A stretch of 37,514 bases of DNA from Bacteroidales bacterium (GTDB lineage Bacteria; Bacteroidota; Bacteroidia; Bacteroidales; UBA12077). The translations under genes were made by a program, and so were the position numbers. Every line of letters begins with the position of its first letter. Positions within the stretch are counted from its first letter, which is position 1. The stretch covers positions 1-37,514 of the forward strand of contig JAGXLL010000022.1 in NCBI GenBank assembly GCA_018334675.1. The letters are read 5' to 3'. The notes under the pieces are model-generated. The model saw nothing but the letters and a program-made list of their open reading frames with translations, searched no databases and was not told the origin of the DNA. This document shows, in pieces, positions 1 to 8,000 of the stretch.

Positions 1-1002
1 GATGCTTTCATCGTAAGGCCGCTTGTTTTCGGTCTGGGCCCTTGCGGTGAGCCGCTTGATGGATTCCAGGGTGGGAATGTGCAGGTTGAACACGCAGGAT
101 ACCGTGGAGTTCATCTTTCGCAGGAGTCCGTCCAGGATATAAGCCTGAACGATGGTCTTGGGAAAGCCTTTGAAGAAAAAACCGCGGGCATTGGGATGGG
201 TCTTGATCTGCCGCTCGATGCCCCGGATGGCATATTCATCGGGGACAATGTCGCCTTTTTCTATGTAAGATTTGGCTTTGCGCCCCACCTCGGTGCCTTT
301 GTCAATCTCCTCATACAGCTGGGAGCCTGCTGATATGTATATCAGGTTGTGTTTCTCAGCCAGCATCCTGCCCTGTGTGTCCTTTCCCGAGCCGGGGGGA
401 CCGAAGAGTACCACATTGAGCCATTCCTTGGTCAGGGTCTGCTCGATGGTGGTGGTGATGCGCTTGAAAACATCCTCCACAGAGCCTACCCCATTGACCT
501 TGAAGTAGATGCCTTTCTCGGCGTAGAAGTTGGCCACAGGGATGGTTTTGTTTTTGTATTCCTTCAAGCGGTTCTGAATCACATCCTGGGTATCGTCGCT
601 GCGGTTTTCTTTCTTGGCCCGCTCCAACATGCGTTTCATCAGTTCCTGCTCGGGTACCTCCAGGGATATCATGCAGGAGAGCGAGGTGTTCATCTTCAGC
701 AGCAAGCCTTCCAGTATATAAGCCTGGATGATGGTGCGGGGAAAGCCATCGAAAAGAAAGCCGCTGACTTCCGGGTTGGTCTGGATCTTCTTCTCGATGA
801 TCTGTACAATGATGTCATCACTCACCAGCTCTCCTCTTTCAATGACTGCCTGGGCCTTCTTACCCAGTACCGTCCCCTGGGCCATCTCTTCACGCAGGAT
901 GTCGCCCGTGGAGATGTAAGCCAGGTTGTATTTGTCGATGAGTTTCTTGGACTGGGTGCCTTTACCTGCCCCAGGAGGGCCAAATAACGCAATGTTGAAC
1001 AT
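1..1002 (-). CDS. adk: Tandem-domain adenylate kinase, 3' end outside window
   Basis: Adenylate kinase interconverts ATP + AMP and 2 ADP in the cytoplasm. Reading leftward from ATG at 1002, 334 residues are in the window and the frame is open at the edge. Domain 1 (about 1-190) is canonical: P-loop GPPGAGKGT (8-16), STGDILR (31-37), DGFPRT (85-90) and a short-LID segment ending in RLKEYKNKT. A second adenylate kinase domain begins near 195: P-loop GPPGSGKDT (201-209), SAGSQLY (224-230), KGFPKT (278-283). In copy 2 the AMP-site residues corresponding to Thr32, Asp34, Arg37, Asp85 and Arg89 are Ala, Ser, Tyr, Lys and Lys, so it is probably not a normal AMP kinase, though it may still bind nucleotide. 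Usual family length is about 190-220 residues, so this is an internal duplication. No Shine-Dalgarno is seen. The family call is very secure; the role of copy 2 is inference. Confidence 0.95.
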   Translation of the reverse strand, partial: MFNIALFGPPGAGKGTQSKKLIDKYNLAYISTGDILREEMAQGTVLGKKAQAVIERGELVSDDIIVQIIEKKIQTNPEVSGFLFDGFPRTIIQAYILEGLLLKMNTSLSCMISLEVPEQELMKRMLERAKKENRSDDTQDVIQNRLKEYKNKTIPVANFYAEKGIYFKVNGVGSVEDVFKRITTTIEQTLTKEWLNVVLFGPPGSGKDTQGRMLAEKHNLIYISAGSQLYEEIDKGTEVGRKAKSYIEKGDIVPDEYAIRGIERQIKTHPNARGFFFKGFPKTIVQAYILDGLLRKMNSTVSCVFNLHIPTLESIKRLTARAQTENKRPYDESI

Positions 1003-1055
1003 AGAAGTGGTTTTTTATGCTTATGTGGATTTTTTTTGGGTTCATGGCCGGGGTG

Positions 1056-1412
1056 CTATCTGTTTTTGTTTCCGTTGCAAAGGAAAAAGAAAGATATCAC
1101 GCCAAAAAGCAACAAAGACAGAAAAGAATGCGACTCCAGCCCGCCTGCAAATGTAAAGATCTTATAGAGACTTCCAGCAAACAGAATCAGGGCCGAAAGC
1201 ACGGTCAGTGTTTGTTTGCGGGCAAATGCCCCCAGGATCAACAGGAGTCCAAAAATGGCAAATATTGCGGAGAGATAGAAATCAAATCGTTGAAAACTGG
1301 GCGCCAACAGATCGGGAAAATGGTTCAGGTATAGGTAAAATCCTGCGCCTAAGCGCATAAAAAAAGTAGCAAGGGGCAAAAGAATTTTGGCTGGTCTCAT
1401 AGATGGGGTCAT
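1056..1412 (-). CDS. Small predicted membrane protein, unknown function
   Basis: The frame is open from 1448, but ATG at 1412 (MTPSMRPAKILLP) or 1400 gives a more natural membrane-protein start than the Phe/Cys-rich stretch before it. The product of about 118 residues has roughly four hydrophobic segments, with a short basic loop (FARKQ) between two of them and a C-terminal hydrophobic stretch ending in NGNKNR. It is probably an inner-membrane protein. It lies 53 bp upstream of the adenylate kinase on the same strand and could share its transcript. I do not recognise the family; no catalytic motif is visible. Its reality rests on the hydrophobic periodicity and on the lack of a better frame here. 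Confidence 0.55.
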   Translation of the reverse strand: MTPSMRPAKILLPLATFFMRLGAGFYLYLNHFPDLLAPSFQRFDFYLSAIFAIFGLLLILGAFARKQTLTVLSALILFAGSLYKIFTFAGGLESHSFLSLLLFGVISFFFLCNGNKNR

Positions 1413-1783
1413 TTTGGGGTAAAGATTGCAAAAAAAAACAACAATCACAATTTCGTCCCTCTACAAAATTCATCGCCCAGCACCTGTTATGGGAAGAGGT
1501 TTCGTGGAACCCCTCCGCCATGGTTAAGCTTGCCACTAAAAAACCACAAGGTGCCCCCGGCTTATTCCTCGATGGTATCGATTCCATGTATATTAGGAAA
1601 AGGCGATGCGTCCGGCTATCATGGATGCCTTTTGTGTGGGGTTGGCTTTGTTCAATAGATTTTCCGATCTCCCTGCGCCGGGGAAAGATTTATTCAAGGA
1701 GCGTCAGAATGATCCCCGACAATGTTTACAGATGTGAACAAACTGGAATCCTGCCAGCCGGGGTTCGGATCAAAACCAGGGCT

Positions 1784-1809
1784 AGGACAAAGAGCCAGGA
1801 CAAAGAGCC
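1784..1809. repeat. Perfect 13-bp tandem duplication
   Basis: AGGACAAAGAGCC occurs at 1784-1796 and again immediately at 1797-1809. It sits in non-coding sequence and could arise by replication slippage. Confidence 0.85.
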
Positions 1810-1920
1810 GGGACGTTTTCAACTCTCTTTGCCATAGGGGAGCTATCTTTACCGGGGACCGGCGAAAGTGGTTTCCGGCTGAACCCATCCATGCCCCGCC
1901 AGGTTATAATTCCGGTTGGT

Positions 1921-1954
1921 TACATATGTAGCGCCTGCAAATGGATACAAATGT
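1921..1954. promoter_or_regulatory. Distal pair of XRE-operator-like palindromes
   Basis: TACATATGTA (1921-1930) is a perfect palindrome and TACAAATGTG (1945-1954) is a close variant. Their centres are 24 bp apart, the same distance as the first two sites before the XRE gene at 2484 and 2508. They may be secondary operators for the same regulator; no gene start lies next to them. Confidence 0.4.
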
Positions 1955-2483
1955 GTACGACTGAGGCCCAGGTGGTCCCTCTGCGGCGTTGACAAATGGA
2001 ACAACAACACGGGGGCTGTTGCTGGCGTGTTACTGGGATGTTATTTTTTTATAATACTGGTTGAATCAGTCTGTTACATGTTTTTTCTGAAGTGCCGGTT
2101 CAAAGATAGGTCGCACCCGGCGGGACAAAACAGGGTGCAAAGGGCTATTTTTGATTATAATTATACTAATTGCCAGTGTTTTATGCGCAATTTGTTAACG
2201 TATTGCTTTTAATATAAAAATGGTAGGGTACCTGAATTCTTCTTTGCCTGGGTGTTTTGGAGATACTCCATTGGGATAAACATTGGTGAGGTCGGGTGTA
2301 TTGGGTGGGTGTGAAATTTTTCCGTTGCCCCCCTGTTATACAGATGATGGGGTATTTGGCCGTTATGCTTTGGGTTGGATAGGTGCCCAAGGAATGCCGT
2401 TTTTTAAATGGGTTGGGGTTGTGTGAAGGGGCTTTTTCAAATAAAGTATAAACTGGCGGGAGGAACAGACGGACACAAAACGG

Positions 2484-2552
2484 TACATATGTGAACAAAA
2501 AGTTGGTTACATATGTGGTTGCTTTTGTCCAGTTGTTCTATTACATTTGTAA
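2484..2552. promoter_or_regulatory. Probable operator array of the XRE regulator
   Basis: Three related palindromes precede the XRE start codon: TACATATGTG (2484-2493), TACATATGTG (2508-2517) and TTACATTTGTAA (2541-2552). Centres are 24 and 34 bp apart. The last site coincides with the predicted -7 promoter element, which would suit autorepression. That the neighbouring XRE protein binds them is inferred from position and symmetry. Confidence 0.55.
2519..2549 (+). promoter_or_regulatory. Bacteroidota-type promoter of the XRE gene
   Basis: TTG (2519-2521), 20 bp, then TACATTTG (2542-2549) matches TTG-N17..23-TAnnTTTG. Start of transcription is expected near 2553, giving a leader of roughly 16 nt before ATG 2569. 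The -7 element is embedded in the palindrome at 2541-2552. Confidence 0.6.
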
Positions 2553-2568
2553 TTTATTGTGATTTTAT

Positions 2569-2994
2569 ATGAATGAGCGCCTGATTCAATTTCTTAAAGT
2601 CCACAACCTGAGTTCTACCCGTTTGGCCGATCAGATCGGTGTACAACGCTCGAGTATCTCCCATGTCGTGTCGGGACGTAACAAGCCGAGTTATGATTTT
2701 ATTTATAAGTTCCTGCAGCATTATCCCAGGGTCAACCCCCGGTGGCTGATCATGGGGGAAGGCTCGATGTATGAGAACCAAAAGCAGCAGGGCTCGCTGC
2801 TTTTCCAGCAGGAAGAGCCCGGGTCAACGCCCCGAGAATCAACTGGAGAGAAAAGTGCAGACCCCTCCCCGGTTATAGAAGATTCTCAGGAGGAAGAGCA
2901 ACCGGCTTATGGCAGAAAGACACGTATCGAGCGGATTGTGGTTTTCTACAGCGATAAGCGCTTTGAGGAGTATCGCCCGGATGGGGATCGATAA
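2569..2994 (+). CDS. XRE-family helix-turn-helix transcriptional regulator
   Basis: A 141-residue DNA-binding protein. Residues about 3-60 form a lambda-repressor-like HTH: SSTRLADQIGVQRSSISHVV carries the first helices and recognition helix, followed by SGRNKPSYDFIYKFLQ and NPRWLIMGEGSMY, a common ending of this domain in Bacteroidota. A Gln/Glu/Ser/Pro-rich linker (about 70-115) follows, then a short C-terminal conserved-looking stretch RIERIVVFYSDKRFEEY. No ligand or protease domain is present. ATG 2569 is chosen because the HTH starts directly after it and a promoter lies just upstream. The palindromes at its promoter suggest autoregulation. pyrD follows after 33 bp but has its own -7-like box. 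Target genes beyond its own promoter are unknown. Confidence 0.9.
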   Translation: MNERLIQFLKVHNLSSTRLADQIGVQRSSISHVVSGRNKPSYDFIYKFLQHYPRVNPRWLIMGEGSMYENQKQQGSLLFQQEEPGSTPRESTGEKSADPSPVIEDSQEEEQPAYGRKTRIERIVVFYSDKRFEEYRPDGDR

Positions 2995-3009
2995 TCGGTC
3001 AGGTTTGTT

Positions 3010-3017
3010 TATCTTTG
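3010..3017 (+). promoter_or_regulatory. Possible -7 element for pyrD
   Basis: TATCTTTG fits TAnnTTTG and lies 10 bp before the pyrD ATG, so a transcript starting here would have almost no leader. No TTG box is found 17-23 bp upstream, so this is weak. Confidence 0.35.
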
Positions 3018-3027
3018 TCTGAAAAAT

Positions 3028-4068
3028 ATGTACCGATACCTGATCCGCCCGCTGCTGTTTGTTTTGCCTCCCGAGGCGATCCACCATCTGTTGGTGCGCC
3101 TGATACGATGGGGCTTCAAGATCCCGCTTCTGCCCCGGCTGATCCGGGTCATGTTTGCTTACCACCACCCCGACCTGAAACGCGAGTTTCTGGGCATGCA
3201 TTTCGACAATCCCGTCGGACTGGCGGCCGGGTTCGACAAGAATGCACAGGTGGTCGATGAGTTTGCCGCCTTTGGCTTTGCCTTCGTCGAGGTCGGAACG
3301 GTTACTCCCCGGCCCCAACCGGGTAACCCACGACCCCGCTCTTTTCGTCTGCCGGGCGACGGGGCCCTGATTAACCGGATGGGCTTCAATAACCACGGTG
3401 TGGAACAAGCGGCTGCCCGCCTGAAACAGAGCCGGCGAAGGGTGATCATCGGAGGCAACATCGGCAAGAATACAGGGACTTCGAATGAGGAAGCCATACA
3501 AGATTATCATTTTGCCTTTGAACAGCTCTATGACCAGGTCGATTACCTGGTGGTGAACCTGAGCTGCCCCAATATCAAGAACCTCTCGGAATTACAGGAT
3601 AAGAAGCATACCATGGCCATATTGCAGCGCCTGTGCGATCTGCGATCAACCAAGCCCCGGACAAAGCCGATCCTGCTGAAGATCTCACCCGACCTGACGG
3701 ATCAGCAGCTGGATGATGCCATCGAGATCTTCAATGCCACCGGCATCGATGGCATCATCGCTACCAATACTACCACCACCCGCCAGAATCTGACAGCGTC
3801 CAGCGAGCGCCTCCGCCAGATCGGCGACGGAGGACTGAGCGGTGCCCCGCTCAAAGACCAGTCGACCCGCATCATCCGATATATAACGGAGAAAAGCAAT
3901 GGCAAGATCCCTATCATTGGGGTAGGCGGCATCATGTCGGCGGAGGATGCCCTGGAGAAACTCCGGGCGGGAGCTTCCCTGGTTCAGGTGTACACGGGAT
4001 TCATTTATAATGGGCCGGGCTTTGTGAAAAAGATCAACCGGGCCATCGTTCAAAGAGGAACCGGATAA
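3028..4068 (+). CDS. pyrD: Dihydroorotate dehydrogenase (quinone), class 2
   Basis: Oxidises dihydroorotate to orotate in pyrimidine synthesis, passing electrons through FMN to membrane quinones. The 346 residues match the class 2 length. The N-terminal amphipathic section (1-45, with LLFVLPPEAIHHLLVRLI) is the membrane/quinone-binding extension typical of class 2. It is followed by NPVGLAAGFDKNA (61-73), VEVGTVTPRPQPGNP, NRMGFNNHG (116-124), GGNIGKN (142-148) and the FMN phosphate-site motif GVGGI near the C-terminus. At the active-site loop it reads NLSCPN (177-182), with Cys180 where E. coli class 2 enzyme has a catalytic Ser (SSPN); Cys is the usual class 1 residue. It lies between an XRE regulator and a DUF1338 gene. 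Other pyrimidine genes are absent from the window. Function is secure. Confidence 0.96.
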   Translation: MYRYLIRPLLFVLPPEAIHHLLVRLIRWGFKIPLLPRLIRVMFAYHHPDLKREFLGMHFDNPVGLAAGFDKNAQVVDEFAAFGFAFVEVGTVTPRPQPGNPRPRSFRLPGDGALINRMGFNNHGVEQAAARLKQSRRRVIIGGNIGKNTGTSNEEAIQDYHFAFEQLYDQVDYLVVNLSCPNIKNLSELQDKKHTMAILQRLCDLRSTKPRTKPILLKISPDLTDQQLDDAIEIFNATGIDGIIATNTTTTRQNLTASSERLRQIGDGGLSGAPLKDQSTRIIRYITEKSNGKIPIIGVGGIMSAEDALEKLRAGASLVQVYTGFIYNGPGFVKKINRAIVQRGTG

Positions 4069-4123
4069 GCCCACAGCAGCCGCCGGTCGGGTGAACAGAC
4101 CTGGCTTGTCTGGAAGGCGGGGG

Positions 4124-4155
4124 TTGTGATTTGTGGGTGTTTATTGCTATATTTG
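4124..4155 (+). promoter_or_regulatory. Promoter of the DUF1338 gene
   Basis: TTG (4124-4126), 21 bp, TATATTTG (4148-4155). Predicted transcription start near 4159, about 20 nt before ATG 4179. Confidence 0.6.
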
Positions 4156-4178
4156 ATCGAAACCAGAAATGACCCATT

Positions 4179-4997
4179 ATGGAACTCCAGGAGATTTACA
4201 AGCGCCTGTGGAATGACTATACCAGCCAGAACCCATCGGTCGGAAAGGTTTACAACCTGTTTTTATATGAAGGAGAAACCATCAACCATGACCACATCGC
4301 CTTCCGCTCGTTCAATGACCACCGGGTCAACATCGATGTGATCGCCCGTCCTTTTGTGGAAAGAGGCTATGAGGCCAGGGGCGAATACCACTTCAAAAGA
4401 AAAAAGGCCTATGCCCGACACTATGAGCACAAAGAGGATCCCAGCCTGCCCCGGATCTTTATCAGCCACCTGCTGACCGAACAACTCAGCGATTATGTGC
4501 AGCAAACCGTTGAGCGCATAATGGAAAAATCTCCCCAGGACACCTTCGGATCGGAGGAGTTGATTTTTTCCAAAACGCTTTGGGGTACGCCCAATTACGG
4601 GGTTTATCAAAAACTCCGGGACGAATCTGAATATGCCGCCTGGATGTACGCCTTCGGTTTCCGGGTGAACCATTTTGCCATGAAGGTGAATGATTTTCAA
4701 CAATTCACGGAGCTGGAGAGGATCAACAACCGGCTGAAGAACGAAGGATGGGTGATGAACCCCTCGGGCGGGGAGATAAAGGGAAGCAAACAGCAGCTGC
4801 TGGAACAGTCGAGCATCATGGCCGACAAAATCGATGTTGCCTTCGAGGAGGGTGTGCACCGCATACCCGCCTGTTACTATGAGTTCACCAAACGCTACCC
4901 CGACGCTCGGGGTAACCTCTACAACGGTTTTATTACCAGCTCGGCCGACAAGATTTTTGAGAGTACCAACCACTATGAGGACGATAAAAACGGTTGA
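4179..4997 (+). CDS. DUF1338 family protein, HglS-like (2-oxoadipate dioxygenase/decarboxylase fold)
   Basis: Belongs by sequence pattern to the DUF1338/VOC-superfamily metal enzymes. The studied Pseudomonas member, HglS, converts 2-oxoadipate to 2-hydroxyglutarate in D-lysine breakdown. The expected metal-site pattern is visible: HDHIAFRSF with His39 and Arg43, VNHFAMKV with His165, and YYEFTKRY with Glu235. At 272 residues it is much shorter than HglS (about 460) and represents the compact version of the family. It has its own promoter and stands alone; no lysine-degradation gene is nearby, so the substrate is unknown. The frame ends in an acidic NHYEDDKNG tail. Family assignment is good; the specific reaction is not established. 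Confidence 0.82.
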   Translation: MELQEIYKRLWNDYTSQNPSVGKVYNLFLYEGETINHDHIAFRSFNDHRVNIDVIARPFVERGYEARGEYHFKRKKAYARHYEHKEDPSLPRIFISHLLTEQLSDYVQQTVERIMEKSPQDTFGSEELIFSKTLWGTPNYGVYQKLRDESEYAAWMYAFGFRVNHFAMKVNDFQQFTELERINNRLKNEGWVMNPSGGEIKGSKQQLLEQSSIMADKIDVAFEEGVHRIPACYYEFTKRYPDARGNLYNGFITSSADKIFESTNHYEDDKNG

Positions 4998-5047
4998 CTT
5001 TTCCGGAAGGGATAAGACCGAAAAAGCCGGATCATCCCTCTATTGAT

Positions 5048-8000
5048 TCAACTAGGCTTTTGGGATGCACCTGATCCCTTCTGGCTGCCCAAAATCTCAT
5101 CAATAAATCGCTGGGCCCGATCATCCTCCATCCTGGTGTTTGATATCAGGGCAGCCAGGCGAACGCGGATCTCATCGGGATCCAATGTCGGCTGCTCATC
5201 GAGGTAGCCCTCTTTGAGCAGGTATTCTTTAATATCTTTCATCTTGTTCTTTCTGAAACCCTGCACCTCGCCTTCTCTCAAATGGTAAAGAAGCCTGCGC
5301 GGATTGCCCCCGACCTGTTCCAGCAGCCGGGTGACGGGTTCGATAAATTTCTCCGAAACGGCTCCTGAAGACAGCAGCACCTGGCGATCAACCGGACGGG
5401 GACGACCTTGCTGGTAGAGGGTTTGAAGACGCTTCAATACTTTGATCTTATCCTGAAGCAGGGGCAGGTCCCGAGGAGTAAGTCCCTGAACCCTGCCTTT
5501 GTGGCGGAGAAAACTCTCCAGCTGACCCCAGTAACGCAGGCCTTTTACCAGGCAGCGGTAGAGCACAAGGGGATCATCCAGTACATACCAAAGATGGAGC
5601 TGTTCGGGGTAGTCGTTCAGCAGGTTAAAAGCGGGCACCTGCAACTGACGGCCATATTCCTGGCGGCTTTTGTCCTGAGGATCGGGTATGTTCTCCTGGC
5701 TCAGTCGGATGGTGGGCAGATCTGTTGGCTGTGTTAGCGGGACATCCGGGTTTTCAGGATCACCTGGAAGCTCCATGATCTTATAATCCACTTCCGCGGC
5801 ATCCCGGCAGTACCTCTTCCATTTGGCCACCTCATCCTTTTGGGCAGTGAAATAAAAAACCTGGCGACCCTGGCGGCTGATCTCCATCAAAGCCTCGATG
5901 ATGGCCTGTGCCCTGTTGTCATCGCTGTTGGCCAGCAGCTCATCGGCCAGGATGGGCAGCTTGAGAGCAGATTCCTGGCTCTCAATATAAGCCAGGCGCA
6001 CGGAAAGCAGCAACTGGATCTGGGTGCCGGTGGAAAGCTCCTCCAGGTCCTGTCCCTCCCTCCATATCGTATCCCGTGCACGGAAAGCAGGCTCATCTGT
6101 CTCATCCAGCATGAGCTCATACCGGCCGCTGGTGATCTGAGTGAAAAGTTCCCGGGCCCGGGTGAAAATTGCCGGCCGGTTATGCTCGCGTGTTTCCTGC
6201 TTCAGCTGGTTTACCAGCAGCTGTCCGGTCATAGCGGATACATTCTGTTCATATAAGCCGGCTAAGGCATCCCATGCTTTTTCTCTTTCAAGCAAGGCAT
6301 CTTCCATGGCGTTGCCCTGCCGGGCCTGGTTAATCTGTGCCTGTATGTCAGATATCCTCTGTATAATCTCGTCCTTTTTGTCGGCTTGTTCCTGGTAATA
6401 CCGGGATTGTTCGAGGGCCTGATCCAGGCTCATTTGTGAAAGTTCTCGCTTATGCGCCTCGTAGAGTGAATGATCTTTTACCTGGTCCTCCTTCTCCGAT
6501 TTTTTGCGGGCAGCATCGCGGTAGTTTTGCCTGACTTCTTTATATGTATCCAGTTGTTCCACCAATTGCCGCACCCGTTCTTTGCTGCCCGCTTCCAACC
6601 CGAGCTTATCGTAGATATGGCGAAGTTTTTCCTGGTTCCTGGTCATGTCCCTCCCCAGCTTTTCAATCACCTCCTCTTTTTGCTTGATCACACTTATGTG
6701 GCTGCGGCGATCCTCTTCCTGTTTCCTTAAACTCTGGTATGTCGCCCTGGCCTGGGCAGCCTCCCGGACGGTTTTGCTGTGATAGGGCCGGATAAGGCGA
6801 TGGATCTGCTCCAGGATTTGATCGTAGTGATCCAGATACTTTTGGTGATCGGCCCGGGCCCCTTTTAGCCTGGTATATTCCTGCTGCCACCTGTTCAGGT
6901 TCTTGACAAAATCATACAGGCCGCTGTAGTTCCTGGTATCTTCCCCGGGCAGATGGGGTAAAGCTTTTAACTGTTGCTGCCATTGATCGTAGGATTTCTG
7001 TATCTCCTGCAGCTGATTTTCCATCTCCTCCAACTCTCCCCGGCGGTCCTCCAGGGTTTGGTGTATCTTCTCCTGCCATATGGCCTGCTCCAGCTCACGG
7101 GCTAATCCCTCCAGGCGTTGGATGACCTGTTCTATATCCCATTGGCGGGGTGGGGTCAAACCCGTCCTGATAAAATCCTGGCGGCGTGTCGCGGATGGAC
7201 CGGAGGGCCTTTGTTGAAGCGCAAAATAGTAGAGAACAGGTAGGATCAAAATACCCAAAAGGCCCGGCCATCCGGACAAATAGGTCAATACGGCCAGTCC
7301 GGCTCCGGTTAGGGATAAAACGAGCACCCAACTGGCAGTTGTTCCTTTCTGGTTTCTTTGCTGCTGAAGCCAAAGGCTCAATGATCGAATACCCTGGCGC
7401 AGGGTATCACTTGAAAAAGAAGGATTGTTACCGGTCTCTTTTTCCAGTTCTTCTATGCGGGCCTGCAGGAATTGAAGCTGGGAGATGGTTTGGTGGCTCC
7501 GGAGCAGGAAATTTTCCAGGCTTTGCACACCTTGCAGATCGATGCCTTCCCATTGGGAAGGATCCAGGGAAGGATCAAGGGCCTTAAGTGTCTCCTCAAC
7601 CTGTGCCTGGTGATCCTCTATCTCCCTCTGCTTTTCCTTCAGGTTGCGTTCCATCTGCTCCAGCTCACCGGTATGGAATTCCAGCTCACGCAATACCTGG
7701 TCACCTATCCCATCCTCGGGAAGATCAATGATGGAGAGCTGATCCCTTGCCTGTTGTAACTCACGACGGGCGATCTCAATATTGTTCTGATCATCCTGGA
7801 TGTTCTGCTCCAGATCCTGTAGCTGGGTGTATTCCGTTCCATTGATCTGCTCCATGATGCCCGGGTAGGAATCGTAGTGCTTCTGCCATTGTTCCTTTTC
7901 CCGGGTGGCTTGCAGATATTCGATCACCCGGTGGTAAAAATCCTTCAGGCGCATGGCCTCTTTTGCCGCATCATGCTGCTGATATAGTTCCTGGAGCTGA

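Larger units (their letters stand above)
1449..2568. other. Gene-free stretch of about 1.1 kb with repeats and palindromes
   Basis: None of the short frames here looks like protein: compositions are odd and there is no family resemblance. The stretch holds a perfect 13-bp tandem duplication (1784-1809), two TACATATGTA-like palindromes 24 bp apart (1921-1954), AT-rich sequence around 2040-2220, and the operator/promoter region of the XRE gene at its right end. It could be a decayed locus, an unrecognised RNA gene, or long regulatory DNA for the XRE gene. I see no RNA family signature. Confidence 0.6.

Noticed and set aside
1403-1837. Plus-strand open frame of 144 codons in the gene-free stretch
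   Set aside because: Its composition is not protein-like, it overlaps the membrane-protein gene start on the other strand, and it has no promoter or family pattern.
2181-2498. Minus-strand frame of 105 codons upstream of the XRE gene
   Set aside because: Pro/His/Arg-rich random-looking translation that overlaps the operator sites; no support as a gene.
4998-5047. Possible bidirectional terminator between the DUF1338 gene and the SbcC-like gene
   Set aside because: Only a 6-bp AGGGAT/ATCCCT pairing with no T-run on either side.
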